64,000 nt of DNA from Oceanispirochaeta crateris (GTDB lineage: Bacteria > Spirochaetota > Spirochaetia > DSM-2461), in assembly GCF_008329965.1 (NCBI RefSeq), contig NZ_CP036150.1:3948439-4012438 (forward strand), in the 5' to 3' direction. The position numbers were made by a program, and so were the translations under genes. Positions 51,169 through 60,075 of the stretch are shown piece after piece (within the stretch, counting starts at the first letter, position 1; each line of letters opens with the position of its first letter). Under the pieces are notes generated by a model that saw nothing but the letters and a program-made list of their open reading frames with translations, was not told the DNA's origin and searched no databases.

Positions 51169-52239
51169 ATGACCCTTGAGGTAGATAGATCGATCAGCAT
51201 TCCCCCATACCAGCAAATTGTCCGGCAGCTTCGTGAAACCATTACCCGTGGGGAAATGAAGGAACATGACTCTATTCCATCTGCAAGGGACATCGTGCAG
51301 ATTACAGGTGTTTCCCTAGCAACGGCCCAGCGTGTTTTGAACGAACTTAAAAATGAGGACCTGATCTACAGCCTTCCGGGAAAGGGTAGTTTTATCGCTC
51401 CCAGAAAAGAAGGACTGCCGGGGACCATTCACATCTTTCTCCCTTCAAGCAGGCTCTCCTTTTTTATGGAAATCCTTAATGGAGTCTATGATGCCTTATC
51501 GGACCTGAAAGTCGATTTAAAGCTGCACAGTCTCAATACGGATAAGCTCGTATGGGACTGGAAAACCATTGAAGAGCTGGAAGCTGTAGTCAAGGCGCAG
51601 GAGGCTGTCATCTTCATTGAAGAAGCCTTTGATTCCGTTAGAAAAGCCTGTTTGAGAGCTGCGAGGCAGATTCCATTTGTCACCATCGAGTGGCAATTAG
51701 ATGGTGCCTGTGCCATCCTCAATGATTATGAAGAGTCCACAGCCAATGTGGTCCGCTATCTGTACTGTCAGAAAAAATGTTCTTCTCTTCTCGTATTAAA
51801 GGGGCGGGATTTTCAATACAACGCCAGTTTGAAAATCTCTGGAATCAGAAAGAGCGCCAGCGAAGCGGGTCTTGTGGAAGATCAAAATCTCTTCTTTCTG
51901 GATACCGATTTTGATGCCTTCACGGGGTATGAATCGGTTTCATCTTATTTAAAAGACCATAACGCGCCCCAGGCCATATTCTGTGCCAATGACTATGAGG
52001 CCATTGGAGTGGTTGGAGCCTTGACTGAGCAGGGACTGCTCCCGGGACGGGATGTCCAGCTCGTGGGGTATGGTGATATGACGGACAAAACAACCCTTTA
52101 TTTTCCTCTGACAACGGTGAAGCAAAATCTGGAAGAAATGGGCCATCAGGCAGTGGTCATGCTCCTCCAAAAAGCGAAAGGGGAAGACGTCCCTTCTCAG
52201 AAAATTGTCAAAACCGAATTGATAGTGCGTAAGACTTGA
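51169..52239 (+). CDS. GntR-HTH / LacI-type sensor hybrid regulator
   Basis: The 356-residue protein joins a GntR winged HTH (PYQQIVRQLRETITRGEM, SARDIVQITGVSLATAQRV) to a periplasmic-binding-protein-like domain (GTIHIFLPSSRLSFFMEILN onward; IFCANDYEAIGVVGALTEQ is the hallmark strand before the hinge; LVGYGDMTDKTTLYFPLTT follows). This is the AraR type architecture, which senses sugars. Identical-symmetry operators at its own promoter and at the downstream kinase operon indicate autoregulation and control of that operon. Confidence 0.92.
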   Translation: MTLEVDRSISIPPYQQIVRQLRETITRGEMKEHDSIPSARDIVQITGVSLATAQRVLNELKNEDLIYSLPGKGSFIAPRKEGLPGTIHIFLPSSRLSFFMEILNGVYDALSDLKVDLKLHSLNTDKLVWDWKTIEELEAVVKAQEAVIFIEEAFDSVRKACLRAARQIPFVTIEWQLDGACAILNDYEESTANVVRYLYCQKKCSSLLVLKGRDFQYNASLKISGIRKSASEAGLVEDQNLFFLDTDFDAFTGYESVSSYLKDHNAPQAIFCANDYEAIGVVGALTEQGLLPGRDVQLVGYGDMTDKTTLYFPLTTVKQNLEEMGHQAVVMLLQKAKGEDVPSQKIVKTELIVRKT

Positions 52240-52247
52240 GTCTTGAA

Positions 52248-52291
52248 TTGACAAATGGTTTATTCTGGTATATTTTAGTGTTCTAAAACAC
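52248..52291 (+). promoter_or_regulatory. promoter and operator of the kinase operon
   Basis: TTGACA (52248-52253), a 17-base spacer, TATTTT (52271-52276) and the palindrome GTGTTCTAAAACAC (52278-52291). The layout is the same as at 51111-51154, with the operator directly after the -10 box. Confidence 0.75.
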
Positions 52292-52344
52292 ATCGGGCCT
52301 AACGGGTTGTTCCGGTCAGTTTCCTGGTGTGACGGGAGATCGAT

Positions 52345-53844
52345 ATGTCAAAATATATCCTGAGTGTAGACTTGGGTACGACGAGCACAAAAACAGTCTT
52401 ATTTGATGACAAACTCAAGGTCGTTGCTTCGGCAAAGGCAGAATATCCCACACTCTACCCCAGGCAGGGCTGGGCCGAGCAGGACCCCAGAGAGTGGTGG
52501 CAGGCACTTATCATTACGACCTCTGAAGTTTTGAAACAGAGCGCTGTGAACCCCGAGGATATCATTGGAATCGGAGTAGACTCCATGTCTAGTATGGCCT
52601 TACCCTTAGATGATAAAGGCCGCCCTTTGAGGAACGGACTCATCTGGCTTGACCGCAGATCTCAGGCGGAATCCGACTGGATTAGGTCCAGTTATGGCGA
52701 TCTTCAAATAAAGATAAACAGCAATGATTCAGACCCATCCAACTTTGCGCCCAAGGTGTTGTGGATGAAAAACCATGAGCCTGAAATCTATAACAAGACA
52801 AATGTATTTCTTCACTGCAACGGGTACCTTGTTTACCGTCTCACAGGAATCCTTTCTATGGATGTTTCCGAGGCGGGCATGTCCCAGCTTTGTGATATCA
52901 GGACGGGGCAGTGGTCAGATGAGTTGATCTCGGCCAGCGGTATTGACCGTAAAAAACTTCCAGAAATATTTGCCTGTACAGATGTTGTGAGTGGCCTGAG
53001 CCGTGAAGCCGCAGCCACAACTGGATTAAAAGAAGGCACACCTGTTATTGCCGGCGCCATGGACAATGTTTCGGCGACTCTAGGATTAGGGCTGCGCCAT
53101 GATGGTCAGGCTTATATTTCTGCAGGCACAGCAACCAATGCCGGAGCCTGTGTGGCTTCGGTCCCCACAGACCCAACCATGCTGAACTATCATCACGGCG
53201 TTCCTGGTCTTTATTTGACAAACGGAGGTGTAGATTATGGAGGTGCCGGACTTAGATGGTTCAAATCCATCATCGAAGAGGAACGTTTTGAGGAGATCGA
53301 CAGGCTAGCTGAAGAAGCGGATTATTTGGATGATGTCCTCCTCTATCTTCCTTATATGGTTGGTCAGCGGGCTCCTCTCTGGGATATCCATTCCCGGGCA
53401 GTAGCCTTTGGAATGAATCCCGACACGAGCCGTAAGGCCATGATCCGCATGATCATGGAGGGAATCGCTATGGGAGTGCGCCATGTATTCCGGCTGATGG
53501 AGGATAAGGGCTATTCCATTGATGAAATCGTCATGACCGGAGGCTGTGCCAATAGCCCCGTGTGGACTCAAATCTTCTCGGATGTCCTTGAACAACATAT
53601 CATCCTCCCCGGTGAGATGGATGTGGCTCCCCTGGGGACTGCTATCATGACAGCTGTGGGAGTGGGGCTGTTTCCTGACTTTGACAGTGCACTGGCTGTT
53701 CAGACAGTGCGGGCATCCTATCATCCTGATTCCCGAAAATCAGAGTATTATAAGGCTCTGTTTAAAGCCTTTATTCATTTGTATGAGGCTGTGGGACCCG
53801 TTTACAGGGAACTAGATGAGATCCGTGAGAAATTTCAGTCCTGA
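52345..53844 (+). CDS. FGGY-family sugar kinase (xylulokinase-like)
   Basis: The 499 residues carry the actin-like kinase motifs SVDLGTTSTKTVLFDD (phosphate 1), LIWLDRRSQAESDWI, GAMDNVSATLGLGL, SAGTATNAGAC and the adenosine motif MTGGCANSPVWTQIFSDVL. The sugar-binding region resembles xylulokinases, but the FGGY family also contains kinases for other ketoses and polyols. Operon position with a GatD-type dehydrogenase and GatZ suggests it phosphorylates a ketose made by that dehydrogenase. It begins 54 bases after the operator; its end overlaps an upstream-reading frame of the dehydrogenase by 29 bases. Confidence 0.9.
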   Translation: MSKYILSVDLGTTSTKTVLFDDKLKVVASAKAEYPTLYPRQGWAEQDPREWWQALIITTSEVLKQSAVNPEDIIGIGVDSMSSMALPLDDKGRPLRNGLIWLDRRSQAESDWIRSSYGDLQIKINSNDSDPSNFAPKVLWMKNHEPEIYNKTNVFLHCNGYLVYRLTGILSMDVSEAGMSQLCDIRTGQWSDELISASGIDRKKLPEIFACTDVVSGLSREAAATTGLKEGTPVIAGAMDNVSATLGLGLRHDGQAYISAGTATNAGACVASVPTDPTMLNYHHGVPGLYLTNGGVDYGGAGLRWFKSIIEEERFEEIDRLAEEADYLDDVLLYLPYMVGQRAPLWDIHSRAVAFGMNPDTSRKAMIRMIMEGIAMGVRHVFRLMEDKGYSIDEIVMTGGCANSPVWTQIFSDVLEQHIILPGEMDVAPLGTAIMTAVGVGLFPDFDSALAVQTVRASYHPDSRKSEYYKALFKAFIHLYEAVGPVYRELDEIREKFQS

Positions 53845-53875
53845 GGCTGAAGTCATAGATAAATTAAAAAAGACC

Positions 53876-53894
53876 CGGGAGGTCGGTCCTCCCG
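53876..53894 (+). other. intercistronic hairpin
   Basis: CGGGAGG, TCGGT loop, CCTCCCG: a 7-bp stem of G-C pairs just upstream of the dehydrogenase ribosome-binding site. No T run follows, so it may protect mRNA or tune the level of downstream genes, not terminate. Confidence 0.4.
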
Positions 53895-53908
53895 CAGGAA
53901 GGAGAGAT

Positions 53909-54955
53909 ATGAAAGCAGCAGTATTATACGGAGACAATGACCTGCGTTATGAGGACTGGACAAAACCGGAAGCAGGGACAGGAGAAGTGTTGGTTAAGGT
54001 GAAGGAATCGGGACTCTGCGGGTCAGATATTCCCCGGACCATCCATGGGGGAGCCCACTTTTATCCCATTGTCCTGGGTCATGAATTCTCGGGAGAAATT
54101 GTCGCTCTGGGTGAAGGGGTTACAAAAAGAAAAATCGGAGACCGTATCGCCTGTGTTCCGCTCATTCCCGACCGAAACGATCCTCAGAGCCAGAAGGGAA
54201 ACTACTCCCTCTCCAAGGGGTATAAGTTCATCGGATCACGTATCCAGGGAGGGTGGGCTGAGTATGTGTCTATGCCCTGGGAAAATGCTGTAATACTTCC
54301 TGACTCTGTAAGCTATACGGAAGGTGCTTTTTTTGAACCCATAACGGTGGCACTTCATGCCCTGAATATCATGAAATTTGAAGGCGGCCGAGATGTTGCT
54401 ATCACCGGCATGGGCACCATAGGTCTCCTGGCTCTTCAGTGTGTCAGAGCCATGGGTGCCCGGAAAATCACTGTTTTTGACATAGATAACAGCCGCCTTG
54501 ATCTGGCTAAAGAGCTGGGTGCGGATCTCTGTTTGAACACAATGGATGAAGGCTTTAAAGAAGAAGCTCTGGCTTTTACAGGGGGAAACGGCTATGAGGT
54601 CTGTCTTGAAACCGGGGGTGTTCCCGTTACCGAAATCCTCTGTTTGGATTTGGCTGCTCCCAAAGGGACCGTCATGTTCATCGGTACTCCCCACAAACCT
54701 GTAACCCTACAGCCCCACGAGTTTGAATACATCAACCGCAAAGAAATCATCGTCACCGGCAGCTGGATGAACTACTCTGCTCCCTTCCCTGGATGGGAAT
54801 GGGATATGGCGAATTACCTCTTTAGCAACAATAAGGTCAAAACAGAAAAGCTTATTGATAGAAAAATTCCCTTGAGCCTAGCCTCCACCGCAGTGGCAGA
54901 TCTACTGAAACCGGGGGCTGTTAAGGGGAAAATCCTATTCCAATGTGAAAAATAA
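53909..54955 (+). CDS. zinc-dependent polyol dehydrogenase, GatD-like
   Basis: The ATG 53909 (MKAAVLYGDNDLRYEDW) follows GGAGAG. The 348-residue medium-chain dehydrogenase shows the catalytic-zinc site in KESGLCGSDIP and GHEFSGEIV, the Rossmann loop AITGMGTIGLLALQ, and the GatD-like C-terminal MNYSAPFPGWEWDMA. The structural-zinc cysteines are not obvious. The closest type I recall is galactitol-1-phosphate 5-dehydrogenase. It converts a polyol or its phosphate to a ketose. It lies between the kinase and the first gatZ in the regulated operon. Confidence 0.88.
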   Translation: MKAAVLYGDNDLRYEDWTKPEAGTGEVLVKVKESGLCGSDIPRTIHGGAHFYPIVLGHEFSGEIVALGEGVTKRKIGDRIACVPLIPDRNDPQSQKGNYSLSKGYKFIGSRIQGGWAEYVSMPWENAVILPDSVSYTEGAFFEPITVALHALNIMKFEGGRDVAITGMGTIGLLALQCVRAMGARKITVFDIDNSRLDLAKELGADLCLNTMDEGFKEEALAFTGGNGYEVCLETGGVPVTEILCLDLAAPKGTVMFIGTPHKPVTLQPHEFEYINRKEIIVTGSWMNYSAPFPGWEWDMANYLFSNNKVKTEKLIDRKIPLSLASTAVADLLKPGAVKGKILFQCEK

Positions 54956-55032
54956 TCTGTGTTTTCAGGTCTTTTTAGAAGGACAAAGCAACAAATCATC
55001 GATCACTATGTATCGGTAACAGGAGTAACACA

Positions 55033-56355
55033 ATGACGGCAACACGTGAATTTTTGAATCTTATGAAAAACAATAAAGCTGGTAAGGCTACAGGGCTATA
55101 TTCAGTCTGCTCTGCCCATCCGGATGTAATCAAAGCCTGTATGCTTCAGGCTAAAGACGACGGTTCAATCGTCCTTATTGAGTCTACAAGTAATCAGGTT
55201 GACCAGTTTGGCGGGTATACCGGTATGGTGCCGGCTGAATTTGTCAATTATGTCAAAGGTTTGGCTCAAGAATCAGAACTTCCCTTTGAGAAAGTCCTTC
55301 TAGGGGGGGATCATCTGGGACCAAACGCATGGCAGGGTGAGCCGGCAGAAGAGGCCATGGCAAAAGCCCGTGACCTGATTGCCGCCTATGTCAAAGCTGG
55401 ATACAAGAAAATCCATCTGGATGCCTCCATGTTCTGCGCCGATGACAAGGGCGAGAGGCACAAACCCCTGGCCGATGAAATTGTCTCCTCCCGGGCAGCA
55501 GAGCTCTGCAGTGTTGCAGAAAAAACCTTTACCGAGAGCTTTGGCGGAGAATCAGACATCATCTATATCATCGGAACAGAAGTTCCCATCCCAGGGGGAG
55601 CCCAGGAAGAGGAAGAGACAGTCACTCCCACACCCGCTTTGAATGCTAAAAACACAATTACTGTTACCAAGGCCGCCTTTGAGGCCCGGGGTCTGCACAG
55701 TGCATGGAAACGGGTCATCGGCCTGGTTGTTCAGCCCGGAGTTGAGTTTGGAGATGATCAGGTCTTTCATTACGACAGTAAGGCTGCCGCCGACCTCAGT
55801 GCCATGATTGAAGGGAATCCCCAGTTTGTCTATGAAGCTCACTCTACCGACTACCAGAGTGAAACAGGGCTCACCCAATTAGTGAAAGACCATTACTGCA
55901 TTCTCAAAGTCGGCCCCTGGCTGACCTTTGCCTACAGAGAGGCTCTTTTTGCCCTGGAAAGCATGGAAATTGAGCTGCTTGGTCATCAAAGGGGGGTCAA
56001 ACTCTCAGGTTTAAAAGCGACCCTCGAGAAGGTGATGCAGGAAAATCCGGGTTACTGGAAGAAGTACTATCCCGGTACAGCGGAGCAGCAGCATTTCAAA
56101 CGGAAATACAGCTTCAGTGACAGGAGCCGTTACTACTGGCCCAATAAAGAGCTGCAGGCTTCTGTTGCCCTGTTAAAGAAAAATCTGAATGAGGGAGGTA
56201 TCTCTCTTTCTCTGCTGAGTCAGTATATGCCAAATCAATATACGGCTGTGCAGGAGGGGCAGATCAAGCTGTCCGCCGAAGAATTGATTATCAGCCGTAT
56301 CAGGGATGTGGCCGGAGTTTATGCCCGGGCTTGTGGATTAGGGACGTGTTGTTAA
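55033..56355 (+). CDS. gatZ: GatZ/KbaZ-type protein, copy 1
   Basis: The 440-residue protein is of the tagatose-bisphosphate aldolase non-catalytic subunit family: GKATGLYSVCSAHPDVI, SNQVDQFGGYTGM, GGDHLGPNAWQGEP, HLDASMFCADD and FGGESDIIYIIGTEVPIPGG. In galactitol and N-acetylgalactosamine pathways it stabilises or activates the class II aldolase. Some members have been reported to act as ketose-phosphate 4-epimerases, so it need not be a mere subunit. No catalytic subunit (GatY/KbaY) is in the window. AGGAG precedes the ATG; a terminator follows. It is duplicated at 62110-63432 with only about seven residue changes. Confidence 0.9.
   Translation: MTATREFLNLMKNNKAGKATGLYSVCSAHPDVIKACMLQAKDDGSIVLIESTSNQVDQFGGYTGMVPAEFVNYVKGLAQESELPFEKVLLGGDHLGPNAWQGEPAEEAMAKARDLIAAYVKAGYKKIHLDASMFCADDKGERHKPLADEIVSSRAAELCSVAEKTFTESFGGESDIIYIIGTEVPIPGGAQEEEETVTPTPALNAKNTITVTKAAFEARGLHSAWKRVIGLVVQPGVEFGDDQVFHYDSKAAADLSAMIEGNPQFVYEAHSTDYQSETGLTQLVKDHYCILKVGPWLTFAYREALFALESMEIELLGHQRGVKLSGLKATLEKVMQENPGYWKKYYPGTAEQQHFKRKYSFSDRSRYYWPNKELQASVALLKKNLNEGGISLSLLSQYMPNQYTAVQEGQIKLSAEELIISRIRDVAGVYARACGLGTCC
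55033..56355 (+). repeat. gatZ direct repeat, unit 1 (partner 62110-63432)
   Basis: The two units are almost identical over the whole reading frame and unrelated immediately outside it. Most base differences fall in three places: the first 20 bases, a 65-base patch at 55869-55925 and the last 25 bases. Confidence 0.95.
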
Positions 56356-56380
56356 TTTAATACCTATTACTGATTTAATT

Positions 56381-56409
56381 AACCCGGATAGTATTTCCGG
56401 GTTTTTTTT
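56381..56409 (+). terminator. rho-independent terminator after first gatZ
   Basis: AACCCGGA and TCCGGGTT pair around a seven-base loop and run into eight T residues. It separates the kinase operon from the importer cassette. Confidence 0.92.
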
Positions 56410-56567
56410 ATGTAAAATTATACTTAAAAAAATGAATAAAAATATATTTTAAGTAAAATTGAATTATGTTGTTTACAGTAATAAGTTCTTATATAAGTAT
56501 TAGTTTAATTTAAGTACTTAAAAATATGCTATATAACTTAAAATAATATAAATTAAGTATATTTTAG
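56410..56567 (+). promoter_or_regulatory. AT-rich leader with palindromes upstream of importer cassette
   Basis: No gene is visible. The stretch is very AT-rich and holds palindromes, chiefly TTTAAGTACTTAAA (56509-56522) and CTTATATAAG, and repeated AAGTA elements. The LacI protein encoded at 61018-62058, or the GntR-LacI hybrid, could bind here, but no classical LacI operator with a central CG is seen. Confidence 0.4.
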
Positions 56568-56597
56568 TTGACAGGTTTAAGAATCAGGCCTTACTAT
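56568..56597 (+). promoter_or_regulatory. sigma-70 promoter of importer cassette
   Basis: TTGACA (56568-56573), an 18-base spacer and TACTAT (56592-56597), 27 bases before the binding-protein gene, which has an AGGAGG ribosome-binding site. Confidence 0.7.
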
Positions 56598-56623
56598 ATT
56601 AAAAATTACTTAGGAGGTTTTTT

Positions 56624-57562
56624 ATGAAGAAAGTTTTATTAGTTATCACTATGGTTCTATGTATACTCGGCTTTGCAGCTGCAACGGGCCAGCAAGATAA
56701 TGGAAAAATTAGAGTTGGTGCTTCGGTACTAACATCATCACATCCTTTTTATCAGGCGATAAAAGTTGCATTGGAAGAAGAGGCTGCTGCCCAGGATGTT
56801 GACTTGACTGTCACTGTTGCAGATCAGGATCTGAACCGTCAGCTCTCATCTATTGAAGACTTTATAAACAAAAATGTAGATGTAATCATTATTACACCTG
56901 TGGATTCTGATGGTGTAAAAGGAGCTGTTCTTAAAGCACAGTCTGCCGGAATACCTGTAATTACTGTCGATATCAAAGCAAATGGCGTGGATGTTCATTC
57001 GCATATAGCTACAGACAACTATACTGGTGGGATGCTTGCCGGACAAGCCATGGCTCAGTATCTGAATTTTGAAGGAAAAGTTGCCCTTATTACATATCCA
57101 GAAGTACAGTCAGTACGAGATAGAATCGATGGTTTTAAAGAGCAGGTTGCACAGTATAAAGGGATCGAAATTGTTGCAGAACTACCCGGTCGAACAAGAG
57201 AAGAAGCTAAAATTGCTACAGAAGATATGATGACAGCTAATCCAGGAATCAAAGGGATCTTTGGTTTTGGTGATGACATGGCCATTGCAGCTACAACCGT
57301 TGTGAAAGAAAGAAAATCAAGCGCAATAGTTATTGGATTTGACGGGATGGAAGAAGGACGAAATACAGTTGATGCAGATAATGCTTTCAAAGCTGTGGTA
57401 ATGCAGGCTCCAGGAAGAATGGGTTCTACTGCTATTGATCTTGCAGTCAAAATTGCCAAGGGTGAAAAAGTTGAAAAAGACATTCCAATTGTCCCTGGTC
57501 TTTATATTTATGGAGCTGGAGAGGTTCCTGTAAAAAGTGATCTTTCTTTTGATATAAAATAA
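56624..57562 (+). CDS. ribose-type sugar-binding protein (RbsB-like)
   Basis: A signal peptide (VLLVITMVLCILGFAAATG) leads a 290-residue periplasmic binding protein: VGASVLTSSHPFYQAIKVAL at the N-terminal lobe, VIIITPVDSDGVKGAVLKAQ, then GIPVITVDIKANG and HIATDNYTGGMLAGQAMA, and IKGIFGFGDDMAIAATT near the hinge. It delivers a pentose, hexose or polyol to the RbsC/RbsA-type importer encoded next. AGGAGG precedes the ATG. Confidence 0.92.
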   Translation: MKKVLLVITMVLCILGFAAATGQQDNGKIRVGASVLTSSHPFYQAIKVALEEEAAAQDVDLTVTVADQDLNRQLSSIEDFINKNVDVIIITPVDSDGVKGAVLKAQSAGIPVITVDIKANGVDVHSHIATDNYTGGMLAGQAMAQYLNFEGKVALITYPEVQSVRDRIDGFKEQVAQYKGIEIVAELPGRTREEAKIATEDMMTANPGIKGIFGFGDDMAIAATTVVKERKSSAIVIGFDGMEEGRNTVDADNAFKAVVMQAPGRMGSTAIDLAVKIAKGEKVEKDIPIVPGLYIYGAGEVPVKSDLSFDIK

Positions 57563-57624
57563 GCAGAGAATTATATAACCAAATGAGCTGCTGTTTATCG
57601 GCAGCTCAATTATTGGGAGGAGTT

Positions 57625-59103
57625 ATGCTGGAAGTTAAGGGTGTTACAAAACTATACCCTGGTGTCAAAGCATTAGATAACGTTGAAATGACTGTTGAAC
57701 CAGGAACCGTTCATGGACTGATGGGAGAAAATGGGGCTGGTAAATCTACCCTGATGAAAATTCTGGCAGGAACGGTCAAACCGGATTCCGGTAACATACA
57801 TATAGATGGAGAGTCTGTCCAAATACACTCAGTAGAAGACTCTCATGCTCAGGGAATCTCAATTGTCTACCAGGAACTAAGTCTTTTTAATAATTTGTCT
57901 GTCGCTCAAAATATTTTTGTCATGAGAGAACCTATCGGGAAATCCGGTTTCTCCATTAGTGACAGGAAGATGGAGGTTGAAACGGATAAACTACTTCGTT
58001 CTTTCGGGATTGAAATTAATTCTTCACTTCCTGTTTTAAGTCTTTCAATAGCAGAAAGACAGCTAATTGAAATTATTAAAGCCATCAGATTGGATCCTAA
58101 AATCCTGATTCTTGATGAACCCACTTCCTCACTGAGTGATGAAGAGGTGAAAATCCTTTTTTCGATCATTGGACACTTAAAAGAAAAGGGATGTGCCATC
58201 ATTTATATTACACATAAAATGTCTGAAGTTTTTACTATTTGCGATGAAGTGACTGTCTTCAGAGATGGTAAATATATTGGTACAGAGAAAGTTGAAAATG
58301 TTGATCAGGCATCTTTAGTCAAAATGATGATCGGCAGAGATCTCCAGCATGCATTCCCTGAAATGGTGAATTCTATACAGGAGGATGATGCTCTCCGCGT
58401 TGAAAATCTGACAAATAACCCTTTTTATCATGATATTTCCTTTCATGTTAAAAAAGGAGAAATATATGGACTGTACGGTTTGGTGGGTTCAGGACGAACT
58501 GAGATCATGAAAGGTCTTTTCGGAGTTCTCCCGAAGAAAGAGGGGCGAATTGTTATTCATGGAAAAGAAATCAATGTAAATACACCTACTAAAGCAATAA
58601 ACTCAGGAATGGCTTTTGTTACAGAAAATAGAAAAGAAGAAGGTCTTATACTTACTTCATCCATAGAAGAAAATATTTCTATGGTATGTATTGATCATGT
58701 TATTCAGCATGGATTTATAAACCGGAGAAAAGAATCTGAACTGGCAAAAAAACATGTAAAAGGGTTCAGAATAAAAACACCCAGCACTGACCAGATGGTT
58801 AACAATCTTAGTGGTGGAAATCAGCAGAAAGTTGTGTTGGCTAAATGGTTTGAACATAATCCTGATATCTTTATCCTCGATGAACCCACAAGAGGTATAG
58901 ATGTGGGAGCAAAATTTGAAATTTATCAGGTTATTCAGGAACTTGTGAAGACTGGTGTTGCCGTCATCCTTATTTCATCAGAACTGCCTGAGATAATGAA
59001 CCTTTGCCATAGAGTTGGTCTGGTTCGAAATAATTCAATTATTCATGACATACAAACAGATAAAATTACTGAGGATCAGATTCTCATGAAATTAACAGAG
59101 TAG
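57625..59103 (+). CDS. sugar ABC importer ATPase (RbsA-like, two domains)
   Basis: The start at 57625 (MLEVKGVTKLYPGVKAL) follows GGGAGGAG; the frame is open farther upstream without a ribosome-binding site. It has two fused ATPase domains. The first has MGENGAGKSTLMKIL and Walker B LILDEPTSSLSD. The second has GLYGLVGSGRTEIMKG, LSGGNQQKVVLAKW and FILDEPTRGIDVG. RbsA/MglA-type subunits drive monosaccharide uptake. It follows the binding-protein gene by 62 bases. Confidence 0.94.
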   Translation: MLEVKGVTKLYPGVKALDNVEMTVEPGTVHGLMGENGAGKSTLMKILAGTVKPDSGNIHIDGESVQIHSVEDSHAQGISIVYQELSLFNNLSVAQNIFVMREPIGKSGFSISDRKMEVETDKLLRSFGIEINSSLPVLSLSIAERQLIEIIKAIRLDPKILILDEPTSSLSDEEVKILFSIIGHLKEKGCAIIYITHKMSEVFTICDEVTVFRDGKYIGTEKVENVDQASLVKMMIGRDLQHAFPEMVNSIQEDDALRVENLTNNPFYHDISFHVKKGEIYGLYGLVGSGRTEIMKGLFGVLPKKEGRIVIHGKEINVNTPTKAINSGMAFVTENRKEEGLILTSSIEENISMVCIDHVIQHGFINRRKESELAKKHVKGFRIKTPSTDQMVNNLSGGNQQKVVLAKWFEHNPDIFILDEPTRGIDVGAKFEIYQVIQELVKTGVAVILISSELPEIMNLCHRVGLVRNNSIIHDIQTDKITEDQILMKLTE

Positions 59104-59115
59104 AAGGATAGGAAT

Positions 59116-60075
59116 GTGAACATTAATCATAAGAATAGGTTCCTTAGAAATTATGGGGGAATATTACTAGCATTACTGTTGATAGCAGTATTTTTTTCAT
59201 TATTGAGTCAGTATTTTCTGACCGTAAATAACCTGCTTAGTGTTTTGCTTCAGGTTTCAATCATATCTATTACTGCTTTCGGGATGACCTACGCCTTGAT
59301 GATCGGTGGAATTGACTTATCCGTGGGATCCATTATTGCTCTTGCGGGCATGGTCTTTGCGATTACCCTAAATGCAACAGGAATACTCTTTGTTGCAATA
59401 GCTGCAGCCATCACGGCAGGATTGATTGTTGGATTTATTAATGGAATTATCATTGCCAAACTAGAAATCCCTCCTTTTATTGTTACTGTGGCAACTATGG
59501 GAATCTTTCGTGGAGTAGCATATTCATTTACTGATTCCAAGCCTGTACCCATTGAACTGCCAAGTGCTCTGGCTATTGGAAATGACAGGTTTCTGTTTAT
59601 CCCAATTCCTGTGTGGATTGTTCTTGTTTTACTTATTATTTCTCATATTGTACTGGATAAAACGAAACTCGGTCGTCAAACTAAACTTGTTGGTGGTAAC
59701 CGTGAGTCTGCAAAATATGCCGGTGTAAATACTGCAAAAATAGAAGTTATTGTCTTTATGATCACTGGTTTAGCATCAGCTGTCAGCGGTATTATTTTGA
59801 CTTCCCGTCTGTATTCTGCTCAACCGAATGCCGCTTTAGGTTATGAACTTGATGCAATTGCTGCGGCAGTACTTGGAGGAACCAGTCTTTCCGGTGGATA
59901 TGGTTCTGTAATCGGAACTTTTATAGGTGCCTTAATTATTGGAATTGTAAATAATGGTATGAACCTTTTGGGACTATCATACTTTTATCAACTGATCATA
60001 AAAGGAATTATTATTCTCATCGCTGTTTATGCAGACATCAGAAATAAGAAAAAAATGTTAAAGGTAGAGGGTTAA
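59116..60075 (+). CDS. sugar ABC importer permease (RbsC-like)
   Basis: The 319-residue membrane protein has about ten hydrophobic helices, and the ribose-permease motifs GMTYALMIGGIDLSVGSIIAL and ALGYELDAIAAAVLGGTSLSGG. GTG 59116 is the start, following AAGGATAGGA. It forms a homodimeric channel with the ATPase encoded before it. Its end overlaps the PfkB start (TAATG). Confidence 0.94.
   Translation: MNINHKNRFLRNYGGILLALLLIAVFFSLLSQYFLTVNNLLSVLLQVSIISITAFGMTYALMIGGIDLSVGSIIALAGMVFAITLNATGILFVAIAAAITAGLIVGFINGIIIAKLEIPPFIVTVATMGIFRGVAYSFTDSKPVPIELPSALAIGNDRFLFIPIPVWIVLVLLIISHIVLDKTKLGRQTKLVGGNRESAKYAGVNTAKIEVIVFMITGLASAVSGIILTSRLYSAQPNAALGYELDAIAAAVLGGTSLSGGYGSVIGTFIGALIIGIVNNGMNLLGLSYFYQLIIKGIIILIAVYADIRNKKKMLKVEG

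Noticed and set aside
57583-57624. Longer start for the RbsA-like ATPase
   Set aside because: Family homology and GGGAGGAG both place the start at 57625.
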